64,000 nucleotides of DNA from Granulosicoccus sp045106855 (GTDB lineage Bacteria > Pseudomonadota > Gammaproteobacteria > Granulosicoccales > Granulosicoccaceae): assembly GCA_045106855.1 (NCBI GenBank), contig JBGCFI010000001.1:69716-133715 (forward strand). The letters run 5' to 3'. Position 1 is the stretch's first letter; the number at the start of each line of letters is the position of its first letter. Both the position numbers and the translations under genes were made by a program. Under the pieces are notes generated by a model that worked only from the letters and a program-made list of their open reading frames with translations, was not told where the DNA came from and made no database searches. Shown here one piece after another: positions 17,664-25,490 of this stretch.

Positions 17664-18011
17664 ATGGAACTCGAGCTATTTCTAAATCGCCTGGAAACCG
17701 AGCCTGAAAGCATCGAATTCCCGGATGTGATTGCTCTGATAAACAAGCTCTACGTGTTTATTCCAACTGGCTTTCGCAATCATGACATCCTCAATGAGGC
17801 GGGTCAGAATACTGGCTCTTGCAAACTGTTTGCATTTGCCCGTCTGCACGAGCTCGATGAATCACAAACACTGGCACTGTTTGGTGCTTACTACCGCGCT
17901 GATGTTCTGCGTACACCCGATGGTAACAGCCACCCTAATATTCGCCAGTTCATGAAAACGGGTTGGCAGGGCGTTGAATTCGACGATGTCCCGTTGCGGG
18001 CCCGCGGATAG
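17664..18011 (+). CDS. HopJ type III effector family protein
   Basis: A 115-residue protein. The core YVFIPTGFRNHDILNEAG, then SCKLFAFARLHEL and HPNIRQFMKTGW, is the HopJ signature. Despite the name, homologues are widespread in free-living bacteria without type III secretion, and none is visible here. The biochemical role is unknown. It stands alone, convergent with the DUF445 gene. Confidence 0.85.
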   Translation: MELELFLNRLETEPESIEFPDVIALINKLYVFIPTGFRNHDILNEAGQNTGSCKLFAFARLHELDESQTLALFGAYYRADVLRTPDGNSHPNIRQFMKTGWQGVEFDDVPLRARG

Positions 18012-18082
18012 TAGCAAGCGAGTCGCGCAGGCTGCGGGTCGGGTAGATCCTCGGTCCCGGTACAGGAGGTTGTAAGTGCTGT

Positions 18083-18817
18083 TTAGCTCAATTGAAGCAG
18101 GCCAGCCAGTAAGCCGATAAGGCCGCCAAACACGCCGCCCCAGACGACCAGCCAGCCTAGATGGCGTTTGATCATGCGTTGCATGATGTCCTTGACCATA
18201 TCAGGCGTCAGCTCATCAAGGCGTGTGCGAAGCAGTTGATCAAGTTTCTGTACGAAACTATCACTAGTGGCAACCTTGCCGATTTGCTCACTGACCAAGG
18301 CCTGAATTCGCGGTGATCTGGCGGTATCGGCAAGGAACTTCCCCATGCGCTCCTTGAACGGATCTCGCAGAGGCTGCAATGCCGCTTCACCGCCGACCAT
18401 GGCCAGCATTGAGCCAAATGAAGATTCCGTGATCGTTGCTACTAGCTGATCGTAGGCGGCGTCAAGGTCAATGGCCTCAAGCATCGGGCTGATGTCAATT
18501 GCTGCATCTGGCGATGTGGGGTTGGACGATGAGTTAGTCATGAGGCGCTCGACGCTGTCCTTGGCCAGCAGCTCCTCGTGAACCATACGGAGAATGCCTG
18601 CCTTGAAGTCTTCGAAGTGCAACGCGATGACTCCGGATCCGTAAAGACCGGGAACACGATCGAACAGCATGTAAACCGCCAGCCAGTTGGTCAATGCACC
18701 CGACAAGGCAAACAAGGCTGTGCTCAACAGCACCGCACTATAAGGGGGCGGAAGTAAAAAACTCAGACCTATCAGGGCAACAGCGATCAGGTTTGGAACG
18801 GTATTTTTAGTCAGCAT
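18083..18817 (-). CDS. DUF445 family membrane protein
   Basis: A 244-residue protein. N-terminal hydrophobic helices carry the family motif GALTNWLAVYMLFDRVP near residues 40-56. A long helical soluble region follows, with a C-terminal hairpin of hydrophobic residues (WLVVWGGVFGGLIGLLAGLL). DUF445 proteins are inner-membrane proteins of unknown function. The gene is 36 bases downstream of the homocysteine methyltransferase gene on the same strand and may share its transcript. Confidence 0.82.
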   Translation of the reverse strand: MLTKNTVPNLIAVALIGLSFLLPPPYSAVLLSTALFALSGALTNWLAVYMLFDRVPGLYGSGVIALHFEDFKAGILRMVHEELLAKDSVERLMTNSSSNPTSPDAAIDISPMLEAIDLDAAYDQLVATITESSFGSMLAMVGGEAALQPLRDPFKERMGKFLADTARSPRIQALVSEQIGKVATSDSFVQKLDQLLRTRLDELTPDMVKDIMQRMIKRHLGWLVVWGGVFGGLIGLLAGLLQLS

Positions 18818-18853
18818 GGGTTGTGCGAGGAATACTCCAGCCTGTGAGTGTTG

Positions 18854-19912
18854 TTAGTCCTTGCGGGAGCGACGTGAGCGACGACTACCTTTTCCGGTAG
18901 CCGAGCCTCCGGCTATGCTCAGGTCACCACCCATTTGCGCGCGGGCTCCTTGTGATAGCTCGCCAAGATGTTCGACAATCTTGTCGGCGCTGGGTGATGG
19001 CGCTCCGGCTTGCCATTCGTCAATCGCTTTTCGCATGGCGGCAACATGCAAGGGAGTAGTCCCACAGCAACCTCCGATTATCGTGGCACCGGCATCTGCG
19101 CACAGGCCGGCATAGATACCCATGAGTTCTGGAGTACCGCTATACGTTATTTTCCCGTCGACATATTCGGGTATTCCGCAGTTGGCTTTGGCGACCAGGG
19201 CAGGTTGGTTGTCTATTTCGTTTGCGGCAGTCTGAAGATTACATACTGCGGCGACCACCTCGGATGCGCCCACGCCGCAGTTACTGCCCATGGCAGTGAT
19301 ATGCGTGTTCAGGCCAGTACTTATCGTTAGCGCTTCAGCGGGTGTCAAACCCATCATTGTCCGTCCATTGGTGTCAATACTGACGGTATAGACGATAGGC
19401 AGGCCGATCTGGCTGGCTCCCTTGACGGCTGCCTGAATTTCTTCAGCCGAGGATATGGTTTCTATCCACAGAACGTCGGCCCCCCCATCCGCCAGGGCTC
19501 GGGCCTGTTCAGCGAAGGCCTCCTGAGCCTGCTCTATGCTGACTGGGCCGTTGGGTTCGAGAATTTCACCTGTCGGGCCCATGGAGCCTGCGACCAGCAC
19601 TTTTCGATCAACTTTGTTTGCTTCGGCGCGGGCCAGCCTTGCAGCAGCGCCATTCAATTCGGCAACTCGATGCGCACAGTCGTGGAGGGCAAGACGATAG
19701 TGAGTACCACCGAAACTGTTGGTCAGGATTATGTCAGAACCCGCTTCCACAAAAGAGCGATGCAGGTTGGAAATCCGGTCTGGGTGATCAAGATTCCAAA
19801 GCTCGGGCGCATCCCCGGTCTGCAGGCCCACGTCGAAGAGATTGGTGCCAGTGGCCCCGTCTGCCAGTAACAGGCCCTTCTCGCTCAGAAGTGATTCCAG
19901 TATGTTTTTCAT
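18854..19912 (-). CDS. bmt: Homocysteine S-methyltransferase, probably betaine-dependent
   Basis: Transfers a methyl group to homocysteine to make methionine; with glycine betaine as donor it releases dimethylglycine. It has 352 residues. The N-terminus LLLADGATGTNLFD and Zn ligands C212 (MGSNCG) and C282-C283 (GGCCGT) define the family. The gene lies close to the MttB-like and GbdR-like genes, which supports a betaine role, but donor specificity cannot be read. The C-terminus ends in an odd basic tail (GKGSRRSRRSRKD). Similar Arg-rich tails occur on three corrinoid-pathway proteins in this window. The symbol bmt is by context. Confidence 0.8.
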   Translation of the reverse strand: MKNILESLLSEKGLLLADGATGTNLFDVGLQTGDAPELWNLDHPDRISNLHRSFVEAGSDIILTNSFGGTHYRLALHDCAHRVAELNGAAARLARAEANKVDRKVLVAGSMGPTGEILEPNGPVSIEQAQEAFAEQARALADGGADVLWIETISSAEEIQAAVKGASQIGLPIVYTVSIDTNGRTMMGLTPAEALTISTGLNTHITAMGSNCGVGASEVVAAVCNLQTAANEIDNQPALVAKANCGIPEYVDGKITYSGTPELMGIYAGLCADAGATIIGGCCGTTPLHVAAMRKAIDEWQAGAPSPSADKIVEHLGELSQGARAQMGGDLSIAGGSATGKGSRRSRRSRKD

Positions 19913-20145
19913 GCGCGCAAGATTACCTGAATTGTGCTGTTAGTATTCATTTTACGGTCTCACTGGCCTTATCATTGAGCCTAGAGGTGTCTGTCCGATT
20001 TGTGAATTGATCCAACAACGTAACGCTGTTTGTGTGATCATCAAGAGTATTGCCGGTTAGGCTTGTGAATAGACTGTTCAGACAGCATATTTCCAGAAAC
20101 ATCATCCCCTGAAATCCAGATAGCGCAAGTTAAAGTATATCTATC

Positions 20146-20712
20146 ATGTTCCTTGGTCTGGGCAAGCCCCCACCCCCAAATACGATTGACACAGTGCCGG
20201 TCCCGGGCTCGGTCGGCTGTATGGGCCTTGTTGCATGTCCCGGTGTGCGCATCGACAGTGCCCCGACGGGCAGTAAAAAAATGCTTGAGTCGGATCTCAA
20301 CGAAATTGTTGATTGGGGCGCGAACGGTGTGCTTTGCCTGGTTGAGCCTCACGAGTTGATGATCAACAAGGTTGAAGGCTTGCCGGCCGCGGTTCAGAAT
20401 GCGGGCATGTGGTGGAAGCAATTACCCATCATCGATATGGACATCCCCAATCAGGAGTTTGAAAACGTCTGGGCTGTAGAAGGCGAACGTATTCGCCATG
20501 CGCTGCGAATCGGCGAACGTGTTGCCATCCATTGCTATGCAGGATTGGGTAGAACCGGCATGATTGCAGCGCGTATTCTGGTGGAATTCGGGGTTGAACC
20601 TGAACAGGCCATCCGACGAATTCGCCGTGATAACCGTCGTCGTATCCAGACGCGGGAGCAGGCTAACTTCGTACGCAGCTGTTATTCACTGGTGGGTACC
20701 GAATATAACTGA
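20146..20712 (+). CDS. Small dual-specificity/tyrosine phosphatase
   Basis: A 188-residue cysteine phosphatase. The P-loop HCYAGLGRTG gives the CX5R signature with C130 and R136. The general acid Asp is probably in IIDMDIPNQE near residues 96-104. The overall form resembles CDKN3-like phosphatases. It is placed between bmt and the MttB-like gene, divergent from the first and same-strand with the second (171 bases). Whether it acts on protein or on a small phosphoester is unknown. Confidence 0.8.
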   Translation: MFLGLGKPPPPNTIDTVPVPGSVGCMGLVACPGVRIDSAPTGSKKMLESDLNEIVDWGANGVLCLVEPHELMINKVEGLPAAVQNAGMWWKQLPIIDMDIPNQEFENVWAVEGERIRHALRIGERVAIHCYAGLGRTGMIAARILVEFGVEPEQAIRRIRRDNRRRIQTREQANFVRSCYSLVGTEYN

Positions 20713-20772
20713 CCCGATTCGGACTTGACTGGTCATGGCTCTGAATTCTCCACAACCGCGATAACGAGTAGT

Positions 20773-20810
20773 GCTCAGGACACCTGAGCGTCGTCTGGTA
20801 ATACGCCAGA
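20773..20810 (+). other. Two adjacent hairpins upstream of the MttB-like gene
   Basis: GCTCAGG ACA CCTGAGC (20773-20789) is a 7-bp perfect stem. TCTGG-7-CCAGA (20794-20810) follows directly. They lie between the phosphatase stop and the MttB-like ATG, with no U-tract. They could be an mRNA processing or regulatory element, or operator sites. I found no match to a cobalamin riboswitch. Confidence 0.4.
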
Positions 20811-20883
20811 GTCGTTCGCTGGAATTCTATTTGGATGCTTTCAGGTTCATCATTGCACGAATAACTCACAGAGAATCCAAAGC

Positions 20884-22446
20884 ATGAGCACAACCGGATC
20901 AGCTCGTAGAAGAAGGGGTGGTGGTGGCCGCGAAGCCAAGCGAGCGAGAGCGGCTGCAGGTACCGCTGCGCAGGCGTATATCAAGCGCAGTATCCCGTTC
21001 TACGACATTCTGAATGAAGAAGGTCTAAGTCTCATCGAGTACAACGCCGATACCATCCTTGAAGAGATCGGTATCGATTTCAGGGATGATGCAGAGGCGT
21101 TGCAGATCTGGAAGGATGCCGGTGCTGACGTGCAAGGCGAGCGCGTCCGCTTCCCCAGAGGCATGTGCAGAAAGCTGGTTATGGACAGTGCGCCTGCCGT
21201 GTTCACGCAGCATGCCCGTAATGCAGAAAAGTCAGTGGTTATTGGTGGTAGCAATACGGTGATGGTGCCAGCTTATGGCCCGCCGTTCGTCCATGATCTG
21301 GATAAGGGGCGCCGCTATGCAACCATTAACGATTTCCAGAATTTCGTCAAACTGGCGTACATGAGCAAGTCCCTGCATCACTCAGGAGGCACCATCTGTG
21401 AACCTGTGGATTTGCCGGTTAACAAACGCCACTTTGACATGGTTTATTCGCACATGAAGTACTCCGACAAACCGTTCATGGGGTCGGTAACCGCGCCCGA
21501 GCGTGCACAGGATACGGTCGAGATGGCCAGAATCCTGTTTGGTGATAATTTCATCGACCCTGAAACGGGCGCAGAAAAAACCGTGGTGGTGAGCCTGATA
21601 AACGCCAATTCACCGATGACCTACGATGACACGATGCTAGGCGCTGCGAAGGTTTACGCGAGGGCTAATCAAGCTTGTATTATTTCGCCCTTCATTCTGG
21701 CAGGCGCTATGTCTCCGGTTACCGTGGCGGGCACTGCTGCCCAGATTCTGGCTGAGGCGCTGGCTGGTATGGCCTTCGTACAGCTGGTGCGTCCGGGTGC
21801 ACCCGTGGTCTTTGGCACGTTTGCCAGTTCTATCTCCATGCAGTCAGGTGCGCCTACTTTCGGATCGCCGGAACCCACCCAGGTTATGTACATAGCAGCA
21901 TCGCTGGCGCGTCGACTCGGTGTGCCATTTCGAAGTGGGGGCGGCTTGTGCGCCTCCAAGATACCTGATGCACAGGCTGCCTATGAAGCGGCCAATACCC
22001 TGCACTCGGCAGCCATGGCCGGCGTAAATTTCATGTTACATACCGCGGGCTGGCTCGAAGGCGGTCTGGCAATGGGTTATGAGAAATTCATGATGGATGC
22101 TGACCAGGCCGGAATGCTGGCTGTGTTGTTGCGCGGCGTAGATCTGAGTGATAATGGTCAGGCGCTGGATGCCCTGCGTGAGGTTGGGCCTGGCAACCAC
22201 TTCCTGGGTTGCTCACATACACAGGCGAACTTTCAGAGCGCATTCTGGCGATCGGAGATATCTGATAACAACAGCTTCGAGCAATGGGAGTCGGAAGGGT
22301 CTATGGATGCGGCACAGCGTGCCAATGGGCAGTGGAAAAGCGCATTGGCCGAGTATTCAGAACCTGCAATGGATGTTGCCATAGACGAGGCTTTGGTGGA
22401 ATATGTCAATGTCAGGAAGGCCGCTTTTCCTGATGCCAACTATTAG
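20884..22446 (+). CDS. MttB-family (trimethylamine methyltransferase-like) protein without pyrrolysine
   Basis: Predicted to transfer a methyl group from a methylated amine to a corrinoid protein. It has 520 residues and is read through without an in-frame TAG until its natural stop. True trimethylamine MttB has pyrrolysine in mid-protein, and its absence points to the MtgB-like subgroup that uses quaternary amines such as glycine betaine. The body starts near residue 38 (SIPFYDILNEEGLSLIEYNA). Before it is an unusual basic, glycine-rich N-terminus (ARRRRGGGGREAKRARAA). The downstream GbdR-like regulator and nearby bmt support a betaine substrate. The corrinoid partner lies 25 kb away at 47140-47850. 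Confidence 0.85.
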   Translation: MSTTGSARRRRGGGGREAKRARAAAGTAAQAYIKRSIPFYDILNEEGLSLIEYNADTILEEIGIDFRDDAEALQIWKDAGADVQGERVRFPRGMCRKLVMDSAPAVFTQHARNAEKSVVIGGSNTVMVPAYGPPFVHDLDKGRRYATINDFQNFVKLAYMSKSLHHSGGTICEPVDLPVNKRHFDMVYSHMKYSDKPFMGSVTAPERAQDTVEMARILFGDNFIDPETGAEKTVVVSLINANSPMTYDDTMLGAAKVYARANQACIISPFILAGAMSPVTVAGTAAQILAEALAGMAFVQLVRPGAPVVFGTFASSISMQSGAPTFGSPEPTQVMYIAASLARRLGVPFRSGGGLCASKIPDAQAAYEAANTLHSAAMAGVNFMLHTAGWLEGGLAMGYEKFMMDADQAGMLAVLLRGVDLSDNGQALDALREVGPGNHFLGCSHTQANFQSAFWRSEISDNNSFEQWESEGSMDAAQRANGQWKSALAEYSEPAMDVAIDEALVEYVNVRKAAFPDANY

Positions 22447-22589
22447 AGCCTGGCGGACGATTAAAACTCTGTGAATGCGGGTAATTCCACGACACTATAT
22501 CGAGTCTCTCTGGTAGCCTGACGGCACGGCGCGCAATTTACGGGCGCTCATCTCCCGGCACGTCCCACGGGACACTTTCGGATTCTGAT

Positions 22590-22613
22590 ATGACCGTCCA
22601 GGCAATTTCATGA
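22590..22613 (+). other. Seven-codon upstream ORF overlapping the regulator start
   Basis: ATG ACC GTC CAG GCA ATT TCA TGA encodes MTVQAIS. Its stop overlaps the start of the GlxA-family gene as ATGA. It could couple translation of the regulator, or be chance. Confidence 0.25.
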
Positions 22614-23620
22614 TCGGCTCGCGAGAGGCCACGGCGCGCATTGGTTTCTACCTTGTGCCGCATTTCACGATGATAGCGTTCAGCAGCGCTATTGAAGTGC
22701 TGCGTATGGCGAACCAGTTAAGCGGACAAACACTCTATCAGTGGAATATGTGTTCGAGCGATGGTCATCCCGTCACTTGCAGTAATGGTATTCCACTGAA
22801 TGTTGAGCACAGCGCGCAAACAAGAGAGCGCTACGATGCAGTTTTTGTCTGTGGTGGTTTGAATATTCACATGCTGCAGGACGAGCCAGGCATTCAGTGG
22901 TTGCGGCAGCTGGATAAGCAGGGCTCAGTGTTGGGAGCTGTGTGTTCAGGCACGTATATTCTGGCCAGAGCCGATTTACTCAACGATCATCGTTGCACGA
23001 TACATTGGGAGAATCTGGCAGCTGCTCGTGAGGAATTCCCGCACTTGGTCATATCCTCAGAGCTTTTCGAGATTGATCGTAAACGCTATACCTGTGCAGG
23101 CGGTACCGCGCCTCTGGATATGATGCTCAGTGAAATACGCAGCAGCCATGGTATCGAGCTTGCCACTCGCATTTCCGAACAATTCATGTGCGAACGCATC
23201 CGGGACCAGAACGATCGACAACGCGTACCCCTGACTCAGCGTATCGGGGCAAGTCAACCGAAGCTGGCAGAGGCAGTTTCGCTGATGGAAGCCAATATTG
23301 AAGAACCCATGACCCTGGATGAATTATCCCATCATGTCGGGCTATCCCGTCGCCAGTTGGAACGTTTGTTCCAGCGCTACCTGCATTGCGTGCCTACACG
23401 CTACTATCTGGAACTTCGTCTGGAGCGTGCACGACAATTACTGTTGCAGAGTAGTATGCCGATTGTCGACATCGCGTTGGCGTGCGGTTTTATCTCCGCC
23501 CCGCATTTTTCCAAATGCTACCGCGACACGTTCTCTTTGCCGCCCAGGGATGAGAGACGCCGTGCGGCCGGATTACTGGCAGATGACAGCGTGACACGTA
23601 AAGCGCTCAAACGCAGCTGA
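22610..23620 (+). CDS. GlxA-family AraC regulator, GbdR-like
   Basis: A 336-residue transcription factor with an N-terminal DJ-1/PfpI-like sensory domain (about 1-190, including GAVCSGTYILARADLL and CAGGTAPLDMML) and a C-terminal AraC DNA-binding domain (about 220-320, with LDELSHHVGLSRRQLERLFQ and VDIALACGFISAPHFSKCYR). This architecture is that of Pseudomonas GbdR, the activator of glycine betaine and dimethylglycine catabolism, and of CdhR. It follows the MttB-like gene by 163 bases on the same strand. Its likely targets are that gene, bmt and perhaps the corrinoid operon; this is inference. Confidence 0.85.
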   Translation: MIGSREATARIGFYLVPHFTMIAFSSAIEVLRMANQLSGQTLYQWNMCSSDGHPVTCSNGIPLNVEHSAQTRERYDAVFVCGGLNIHMLQDEPGIQWLRQLDKQGSVLGAVCSGTYILARADLLNDHRCTIHWENLAAAREEFPHLVISSELFEIDRKRYTCAGGTAPLDMMLSEIRSSHGIELATRISEQFMCERIRDQNDRQRVPLTQRIGASQPKLAEAVSLMEANIEEPMTLDELSHHVGLSRRQLERLFQRYLHCVPTRYYLELRLERARQLLLQSSMPIVDIALACGFISAPHFSKCYRDTFSLPPRDERRRAAGLLADDSVTRKALKRS

Positions 23621-23653
23621 TAACGCGCATTTAGTCGTGAAGTGCTTATGCGT

Positions 23654-24109
23654 TTACGAGCTGATGATAAGCAGCGCCACGTGGTATGTCATTAGTCCCA
23701 GATACAGTCCGACTAATGCCGCCAGAATGGAGCGAGCCCGATAGCGACCAAACAGCAGCAGATTGCCAGTGGCCACCAGCATGATGGCTGGAATGCCTGT
23801 TAGCAGCATCTTGAAGCCGGTAAATGCCCAGACGCTGTGCTGGAGCAGGGCATTCATGAAGGGATTGGCTTCGGTGCCACCGCGTGTTATCAGGCTCAGA
23901 GTGAACACGGCATCCAGAATAGACAGAATCATCAGGACAACCGCAAGCATCACAACGCCGCTATCGAAGCGGTCCAGCAACGCATAACGTCTGTCACCCT
24001 TACGCCTGCCATACATCCGTCTGGGTGCGACAACGCAGTTTTTTAACGTGTTTAGCGAGTAGGCGCGCCGGTCTGTGCCTTCTCTGCGTTCGGCTTGAGC
24101 ATTCATCAC
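23654..24109 (-). CDS. DUF5658-type membrane protein
   Basis: A 151-residue protein with a basic cytosolic N-terminus (about 45 residues, many Arg) and four predicted helices. The segment DAVFTLSLITRGGTEANPFM carries the D-x-x-x-T and G-x-x-E-x-NP pattern of the DUF5658 family. Function unknown. It is convergent with the GbdR-like gene. Confidence 0.7.
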   Translation of the reverse strand: MMNAQAERREGTDRRAYSLNTLKNCVVAPRRMYGRRKGDRRYALLDRFDSGVVMLAVVLMILSILDAVFTLSLITRGGTEANPFMNALLQHSVWAFTGFKMLLTGIPAIMLVATGNLLLFGRYRARSILAALVGLYLGLMTYHVALLIISS

Positions 24110-24220
24110 ACTAGACTACAGGAAGGAGGTCAGGGTGGAGCATGACGGGGATCTGAAAAATAACCTTTAAGTCTGTGAACTCGGTCTAAAGGGACGCGCT
24201 ATTGTTCGGCCTCGGCCATG

Positions 24221-24240
24221 CCCGGATCATCCAATCCGGG
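24221..24240. other. Hairpin downstream of the patatin gene
   Basis: CCCGGAT, a 6-base loop, then ATCCGGG: a 7-bp perfect stem about 105 bases past the patatin stop. No U-tract follows on the minus strand. It may help end the TIR-NTPase-patatin transcript. The rest of 24110-24344 shows no gene. Confidence 0.4.
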
Positions 24241-24344
24241 ATTATCATGTTGGGCCAAGCGATGCATAGGGGGCAGTATCGTCCATCCACATGGCGCATG
24301 TTCACTGTGCGCCAATGTGGAGAAACGCCGTTTACCGGAAACGA

Positions 24345-25457
24345 CTAAAAGCCTGAGAAATGTTTTTCAAGCACTCGCTTTTTTGCTACTGCCTTGCCAA
24401 GCGTCTGAAGTCCGGCGAGGTTGTCAGCCCGATCCATCGCCTGCATACGCTTAGGGTCAAGTTTTTTAACACCCAGATCACTAAAGCCTTGTTCGGTGAG
24501 TTCTGCGTTGTATCGCATGTAGGTGAACAGATTTGATTTGCCGGGTCCGCCACTTAACGAGCCATTGCCGGCACACATATCACCGACTTCACTGTCAATG
24601 GGATCGCCAGCGAGACAATTGCCAAACATACGGCAAAGCAGATCCTGCTCGTTGGATGCGGCAAACATCAATGCGGCAGGGATCGTGGATGCGTTGTATA
24701 GCAGATTCATGTCACCCGGCAGCAAGCCCTCATTGGCGATAGGGCTGCTTCCGGTTCCGACCGATACCAGCAGCAAGTTATCCTGGCCGGTGCGCCAGTT
24801 TAGCCGGTAAGGTTCACTGGTAGCCATGAGAAAGGTCTGGAACGAAGGGTTGTTGTAACAAGTAACACCGCCATCGACAAACACGAATTCCTGATCGCCG
24901 ACAGTGACACATTCAGGTGGAAAGAACGTGGGTGCAGCTGTACTAGCCCTGACAAGTTGCCACAATGGAATATCAGTGTTTTTATGTTTACGTGTTTTAT
25001 CGTTGTACTTGGCAAACGGATTGTTGGACATGGGCCAGGGTGAATCCGTCGTAGCATTTCTCATCACTAACATGAGTAGTGTTTTGAGACTGTTGCTGCC
25101 GAGTTTGGTATTACCCAGTTCCTTCTTGAGTATTTTTTGTAGATTCTTGTCGTCGTACTTATAGCGAAACTGATTTAACAGGAAGGCTTTGTCAAACATA
25201 GCCTCGGCATGTTCCTCATAGAACTTTCGCAGCTTTTCAACAGGCCAGCCTAAAGACAGACCTGTCGCGATGATGCCGCCTGTGCTGGTGCCAGCGATAT
25301 AGTGAAAATAATCTGACAGTGTCTCGTATCCCTTCTTGTTGGCAATGGCTTCGATTTTGGCTAGTATCTCTATACTCATCGCGCCACGTATGCCGCCACC
25401 ATCGAGTGTCAGGATTCTATGGGGACCTTCACTCATGGCCTGTCTTCTAGCGGTCAT
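24345..25457 (-). CDS. Patatin-like phospholipase
   Basis: A 370-residue lipid acyl hydrolase of the patatin family, predicted to cleave membrane phospholipids. The oxyanion motif GGGIRG is at residues 20-25, the nucleophile elbow GTSTG at 56-60 (Ser58), and the catalytic Asp in DGG at 195-197. A start at 25478 is possible. I prefer the ATG at 25457 because AGGA lies eight bases upstream. It is the last gene of the TIR-NTPase-patatin operon, 33 bases after the NTPase. Patatins serve as killing effectors in several bacterial immune systems (for example CapV in CBASS), but no nucleotidyl cyclase gene is present here. Confidence 0.9.
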   Translation of the reverse strand: MTARRQAMSEGPHRILTLDGGGIRGAMSIEILAKIEAIANKKGYETLSDYFHYIAGTSTGGIIATGLSLGWPVEKLRKFYEEHAEAMFDKAFLLNQFRYKYDDKNLQKILKKELGNTKLGSNSLKTLLMLVMRNATTDSPWPMSNNPFAKYNDKTRKHKNTDIPLWQLVRASTAAPTFFPPECVTVGDQEFVFVDGGVTCYNNPSFQTFLMATSEPYRLNWRTGQDNLLLVSVGTGSSPIANEGLLPGDMNLLYNASTIPAALMFAASNEQDLLCRMFGNCLAGDPIDSEVGDMCAGNGSLSGGPGKSNLFTYMRYNAELTEQGFSDLGVKKLDPKRMQAMDRADNLAGLQTLGKAVAKKRVLEKHFSGF

Positions 25458-25490
25458 CGTTTTGCTTCCTGATTGCATGGTGGTTTGGGA

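Noticed and set aside
20884..22446. Pyrrolysine-containing trimethylamine methyltransferase
   Set aside because: No in-frame TAG occurs inside the gene; its TAG comes at the natural C-terminus, and no pyl genes are present.
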